From Syntrophaceae bacterium UBA4778 (lineage in GTDB: Bacteria; Desulfobacterota; Syntrophia; Syntrophales; UBA4778), in contig DHHG01000150.1 in the NCBI GenBank assembly GCA_002403175.1, forward strand, positions 1 to 9,005: DNA of 9,005 bases, written 5' to 3'. Below, in pieces: positions 7,054 through 9,005 of the stretch. The notes under the pieces are model-generated. The model did no database searches and was not told the DNA's origin. It saw nothing but the letters and a program-made list of their open reading frames with translations. Numbering within the stretch: position 1 is the first letter of the stretch; each line of letters begins with the position of its first letter. The position numbers and the translations under genes are program-made.

Positions 7054-7500
7054 ATGAAAAAAACACAAGGAAAGATTTTGGCCGTCAATATTTCTCAGAA
7101 AAAAGGTGAAAAAAAACAGAATATTCCCTGCGGTCTGTTTCTGGAAGATATTGGTCTTGATGGGGACGCCCATGCTGAGAGTGGTATCCGGCAGGTAAGC
7201 CTCCTCGCAAAAGAAAGCATTGAAAAAATCAGGGCAAAGGGACTGGATGTGCAATATGGAGATTTCGCAGAAAATCTCACTACCGAGGGGATTGATCTGC
7301 CCTCTCTTCCCATCGGCACACGATTGAAGGTCGGGGACAACGTTCTCCTGGAAGTCACACAGATCGGCAAGGTCTGTCACACTCGGTGCAACATCTTTTA
7401 CACCGTCGGTGACTGTGTTATGCCCCGGGAAGGGATCTTTGTGAAAGTAATAATCGGAGGTGAAGTTCAGGTAGATGATCGAATAGAAATTGCCGGGTAA
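7054..7500 (+). CDS. Stand-alone MOSC-domain protein
   Basis: A 148-residue protein that is essentially a single MOSC domain, the beta-rich domain of molybdenum cofactor sulfurases and related sulfur carriers. Typical segments: GLFLEDIGLDGDAHA (27-41), RQVSLLAKESIEKI (46-59), YGDFAENLTTEGIDL (68-82), IGTRLKVGDNVLLEVTQIGKVCH (87-109) and GDCVMPREGIFVKVIIGG (119-136). Three cysteines (Cys108, Cys112, Cys121) cluster where MOSC proteins keep their conserved cysteine. Small stand-alone MOSC proteins are often linked to molybdopterin genes and sometimes fused to MoaB/MogA-type domains. Their exact reaction is not established. It lies 63 nt after fdhD, with GG-rich bases about 9 nt before the ATG, so it probably shares the larE-fdhD transcript. 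A role in handling sulfur for a Mo or W cofactor is inferred. Confidence 0.88.
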   Translation: MKKTQGKILAVNISQKKGEKKQNIPCGLFLEDIGLDGDAHAESGIRQVSLLAKESIEKIRAKGLDVQYGDFAENLTTEGIDLPSLPIGTRLKVGDNVLLEVTQIGKVCHTRCNIFYTVGDCVMPREGIFVKVIIGGEVQVDDRIEIAG

Positions 7501-8008
7501 ATATCACCTTTTTTATTGAAGTCGATGTTTTGTGAGAATGCATTTGTGCAGCACCTGTCATCCCGTTATGTTCAAGAACGGGCAATGAAAAAACGGAATA
7601 TGCCGGTTATTGGTACCACCTCCTACCTATCATTTATGTTAATCATGAAGAGTAGTATGATTTCTGGAGAGAAGAGGCAGGAGAACGAGGTTACACCTGG
7701 GTCATTAACCCTTGTTGTAGTGTGTTCCCTGTCTCCCTGAACCCTGTCAGGATGGTTGGGTTTTGAAACACTCGTTCCAATCCTCACCCTTAATTTTGCC
7801 TCCATGTATGGCTGCCTTATTCTGGAGCCTGGCTTCGATCAGGCAGGTTCAGGCAATCCAAGCGTCCCTAAAAACGGTTTTACAAACCCCAATGCTATCG
7901 CCTATGCTCACCATATGCACAATCAACTTCCTGTCAACATTCAACTACGTGAAGGCCGTAAACAATAAAGGTAATAATTTTAGACAACCAAAACAGGGGG
8001 GCAGCGAA
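7501..8008. other. About 500 bp with no convincing gene
   Basis: No open frame here shows a recognisable family, a good ribosome site or a natural length. Small frames at 7516-7740 and 7756-7968 have poor starts and unconvincing composition. What is visible: a short T-run at 7509-7515 without a good stem; a TGTCAT-led hairpin at 7556-7582; a 5-bp hairpin CCTGA/TCAGG (7736-7740, 7747-7751); and a 5-bp hairpin GCCTG/CAGGC (7827-7831, 7840-7844) with CAGGCA repeated at 7850. The stretch may be decayed coding sequence, the leader of the next gene, or an unrecognised small RNA. Nothing visible decides between these. Confidence 0.5.
7556..7588 (+). repeat. TGTCAT-led hairpin, possible divergent relative of the 3279-3392 repeat
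   Basis: TGTCAT (7556-7561) is followed directly by CCCGTT (7562-7567), which pairs perfectly with AACGGG (7577-7582) around a 9-nt loop. CAATGA follows. The reverse complement of the second hairpin of the bioB-cysE repeat also begins TGTCAT and then a CCG-containing stem, so the two could belong to one dispersed family. No T-run follows, so it is not an obvious terminator. A six-base match plus a hairpin is modest evidence. Confidence 0.35.
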
Positions 8009-8497
8009 ATGAACATTGGAGAAATTTTGGGTGCATTGGTGCAAGCGGGAATGTCGCAGTCTTCCAGCGACCGGATGCGGAACTCGCTGGGTGGAGGCAG
8101 TGTCATGGACAGTCTGGCGGGCATGATCGGAGGAGCATCACAGAATGGTGGTGGAATCGCAGACGTTCTTTCCGGAATGCTGGGCGGTGGTAGTGGCAGT
8201 GGTGGTGGAATCACAGAGATACTGTCGGGCATGCTCGGCGATGCGGGACGTGCCGTTGGTGGAAAACAAAACTTGGCATTGGGAGGCCTCGGCGCGCTCA
8301 TCGGCTCGCTTTTGGGAGGCGGTGGGAAATCCGTGGGCGGAGCGTTGGGCGGCGGCCTAATGGCTCTTCTCGGGGCAATGGCCTTTAATGCCCTCAAAGG
8401 AAGCGGCGAACAGAAACCACAGATTCTGGTTGGTCTTCTGGAACCGCAGACGGAAGCGGAAAAAAAGAACTGGAACAGAATTCAGAGCTGGTTTTGA
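8009..8497 (+). CDS. DUF533/YebE-like protein, N-terminal glycine-rich part (zero frame)
   Basis: From ATG 8009, preceded by AGGGGGG (7995-8001), the zero frame encodes 162 residues. Residues 34-87 form three glycine-rich 18-residue repeats. A glycine-zipper-like hydrophobic stretch (about 89-129, LALGGLGALIGSLL...LMALLGAMAFNAL) follows and is likely membrane-associated. This matches the N-terminal half of DUF533 (YebE-like) inner-membrane proteins of unknown function. The last 10 residues after Lys153 (NWNRIQSWF region) do not fit the family. The family's C-terminal half is encoded in the -1 frame from 8467 (next entry). An in-frame A_AAA_AAG lies at 8461-8467, so the family-length protein needs a -1 shift or a repaired indel. 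Joined, it would be 273 residues. The upstream open frame from 7763 is not used because it lacks a ribosome site and family resemblance. Confidence 0.75.
   Translation: MNIGEILGALVQAGMSQSSSDRMRNSLGGGSVMDSLAGMIGGASQNGGGIADVLSGMLGGGSGSGGGITEILSGMLGDAGRAVGGKQNLALGGLGALIGSLLGGGGKSVGGALGGGLMALLGAMAFNALKGSGEQKPQILVGLLEPQTEAEKKNWNRIQSWF
8108..8269 (+). repeat. Three tandem 54-bp (18-residue) glycine-rich repeats inside the DUF533 gene
   Basis: Units 8108-8161, 8162-8215 and 8216-8269 encode DSLAGMIGGASQNGGGIA, DVLSGMLGGGSGSGGGIT and EILSGMLGDAGRAVGGKQ. The pattern is acidic-x-Leu-Ser/Ala-Gly-Met-Leu/Ile-Gly plus a Gly/Ser linker. The second and third units are closest at the DNA level around the GSGGGI linker and the LSGMLG core. 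This fits short internal duplications that could vary in number between strains. Confidence 0.7.
8461..8467 (+). promoter_or_regulatory. A_AAA_AAG slippery heptamer, candidate -1 frameshift site
   Basis: The zero-frame codons are GAA (8459-8461), AAA (8462-8464) and AAG (8465-8467), so the heptamer A_AAA_AAG is in the phase required for tandem -1 slippage, as in E. coli dnaX. Slippage leads directly into the family-matching frame at G8467. GGAAG (8452-8456) upstream might act as a weak stimulatory Shine-Dalgarno, though its spacing is shorter than in dnaX. The downstream hairpin CTGGAA/TTCAG (8470-8475, 8481-8485), with one bulge, is weak. One missing A in the 7-A run would give the same picture. 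Confidence 0.45.
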
Positions 8498-8829
8498 GGG
8501 CCATGATCAATGCCACCAAGGCAGATGGTCAGATCGATGAAGATGAAATCAATCGTATTATAGGGAAACTCAAGGAAATCGGTGTAGGTGTTGAAGCTGA
8601 GCACTATTTGATGACACAGATGCAGCAACCGATGGAAACGGAAAAACTGATTGCTACCGCCAAGGGGCAGCCGGAACTCGCGGCACAGATCTATGGGGCA
8701 TCTTTGCTGGCGATCGAAGTGGATACTCCGGCGGAGAAAAACTACCTTGATCAACTGGCCGCCGAACTGGGTCTGTCTCCTCAGGTTACCGGTCGCATTC
8801 AGGAACTTGTCGGTATGCAGCAGGCATAA
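8467..8829 (+). CDS. DUF533/YebE-like protein, C-terminal TerB-like part (-1 frame)
   Basis: The -1 frame entered at G8467 reads ELEQNSELVLRAMINATKADGQIDEDE, then a helical domain with IYGASLLAIEVDTPAEKNYLDQLAAELGLSP and ends at TAA 8827-8829, 120 residues in all. RAMINATKADGQIDEDE and SLLAIEVDTPAEKNYL are hallmark DUF533 segments, related to the TerB-like helical fold. These halves are normally one protein with the glycine-rich part upstream. The frame has an ATG at 8503 and a TTG at 8494, but no good Shine-Dalgarno before either, and starting there would drop the conserved ELxxxSELVL lead-in. I therefore read it as the second half of the 8009 gene, made by frameshifting or split by a one-base deletion. 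Composition resembles the neighbouring genes and the domain shows no internal decay. Confidence 0.75.
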   Translation, partial: ELEQNSELVLRAMINATKADGQIDEDEINRIIGKLKEIGVGVEAEHYLMTQMQQPMETEKLIATAKGQPELAAQIYGASLLAIEVDTPAEKNYLDQLAAELGLSPQVTGRIQELVGMQQA

Positions 8830-8951
8830 AAACCCTCAAGGAACAAGGAGACACACAAACTCACTATCCTGTTTGCCCCCGGCGCAGCGGATAAGTGTGG
8901 GAAGGAAGTTTCTTCCTCAAAGGCAAAAATAATCACATTTCTGATCTGAAA

Positions 8952-9001
8952 GCATAGAGCCTCCTCACTGACCGAGGAGTCTCTATTATGCGCTATTTTT
9001 T
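8952..9001 (+). terminator. Rho-independent terminator after the DUF533 gene
   Basis: ATAGAG (8954-8959) and CTCCTC (8961-8966) pair with GAGGAG (8974-8979) and CTCTAT (8981-8986). This makes a 12-bp stem with one internal mismatch and an ACTGACC loop. Outer AGC/GCT bases can extend it, and a run of six T follows at 8996-9001. It lies about 125 nt past the DUF533 stop and closes the + strand gene string. A smaller hairpin, AGGAAG/CTTCCT (8903-8908, 8912-8917), sits upstream without a T-run. Confidence 0.75.
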
Positions 9002-9005
9002 ACGC

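Noticed and set aside
7498..7515. T-run after the MOSC gene as a terminator
   Set aside because: Only a 3-bp GGT/ACC stem precedes the T-run, too weak for a rho-independent terminator.
7516..7740. 74-codon open frame on the + strand
   Set aside because: It starts with TTG, has no Shine-Dalgarno and no recognisable motif, and overlaps the TGTCAT hairpin. It looks like chance.
7827..7850. tRNA T-arm-like sequence with CTTCGATC between GCCTG and CAGGC
   Set aside because: The loop is 8 nt, not 7, and no acceptor, D-arm or anticodon arm can be drawn around it.
7756..7968. 70-codon open frame on the + strand
   Set aside because: TTG start without a ribosome site. The translated segment suggests no family, though a decayed gene cannot be excluded.
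7763..8008. Upstream extension of the DUF533 reading frame by about 82 residues
   Set aside because: It has no ribosome site or family resemblance at the far start. AGGGGGG before ATG 8009 and the family-like N-terminus there fit much better.
1..9005. CRISPR arrays, insertion sequences, rRNA or tRNA genes
   Set aside because: No regularly spaced direct repeats, transposase frames, or RNA gene signatures were seen on either strand.

Overview
The window carries nine protein-coding loci, all on the + strand, with moderate GC, short gaps and several start/stop overlaps. It looks like chromosomal DNA of an anaerobic bacterium. The gene mix (metX-metW-bioB, short-form cysE, Fe-S-type larE, fdhD, MOSC protein, DUF533 protein) suggests a Desulfobacterota/Syntrophales-like deltaproteobacterium. 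That placement is inferred from gene content and remembered protein style, not from a marker gene, so it is tentative.

Layout. 2-442: C-terminal half of O-acetylserine sulfhydrylase (cysK), cut by the window edge. 522-3269: metX, metW and bioB, joined by an 11-nt overlap and an ATGA overlap, so probably translationally coupled. 3279-3392: an intergenic hairpin-pair repeat bounded by TGTCAT/ATGACA. 3427-4173: serine O-acetyltransferase (cysE). 4196-5215: a PP-loop ATPase related to tRNA-thiolation enzymes, interrupted by an in-frame TGA at codon 265 and followed by 74 more family-like codons. 5361-6990: larE and fdhD, 7 nt apart. 7054-7500: a stand-alone MOSC-domain protein. 7501-8008: about 500 bp with no convincing gene. 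8009-8829: a DUF533/YebE-like membrane protein whose two halves lie in different frames and meet at an in-frame A_AAA_AAG heptamer. 8952-9001: a strong rho-independent terminator.

The unifying theme is sulfur. CysE makes O-acetylserine and CysK turns it into cysteine. MetX activates homoserine for sulfur incorporation, and MetW is its usual partner. BioB inserts sulfur into dethiobiotin using S-adenosylmethionine. The PP-loop protein, LarE, FdhD and the MOSC protein all belong to families that move activated sulfur onto RNA, the nickel-pincer cofactor or molybdenum/tungsten cofactors. The window therefore reads as a sulfur assimilation and sulfur delivery neighbourhood.

The two observations most worth checking are candidate recoding events. 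One is the in-frame UGA in the PP-loop gene, with a hairpin starting 10 nt downstream. The other is the classical -1 slippery heptamer joining the DUF533 halves. For each, ordinary mutation or sequencing error is the main competing explanation.
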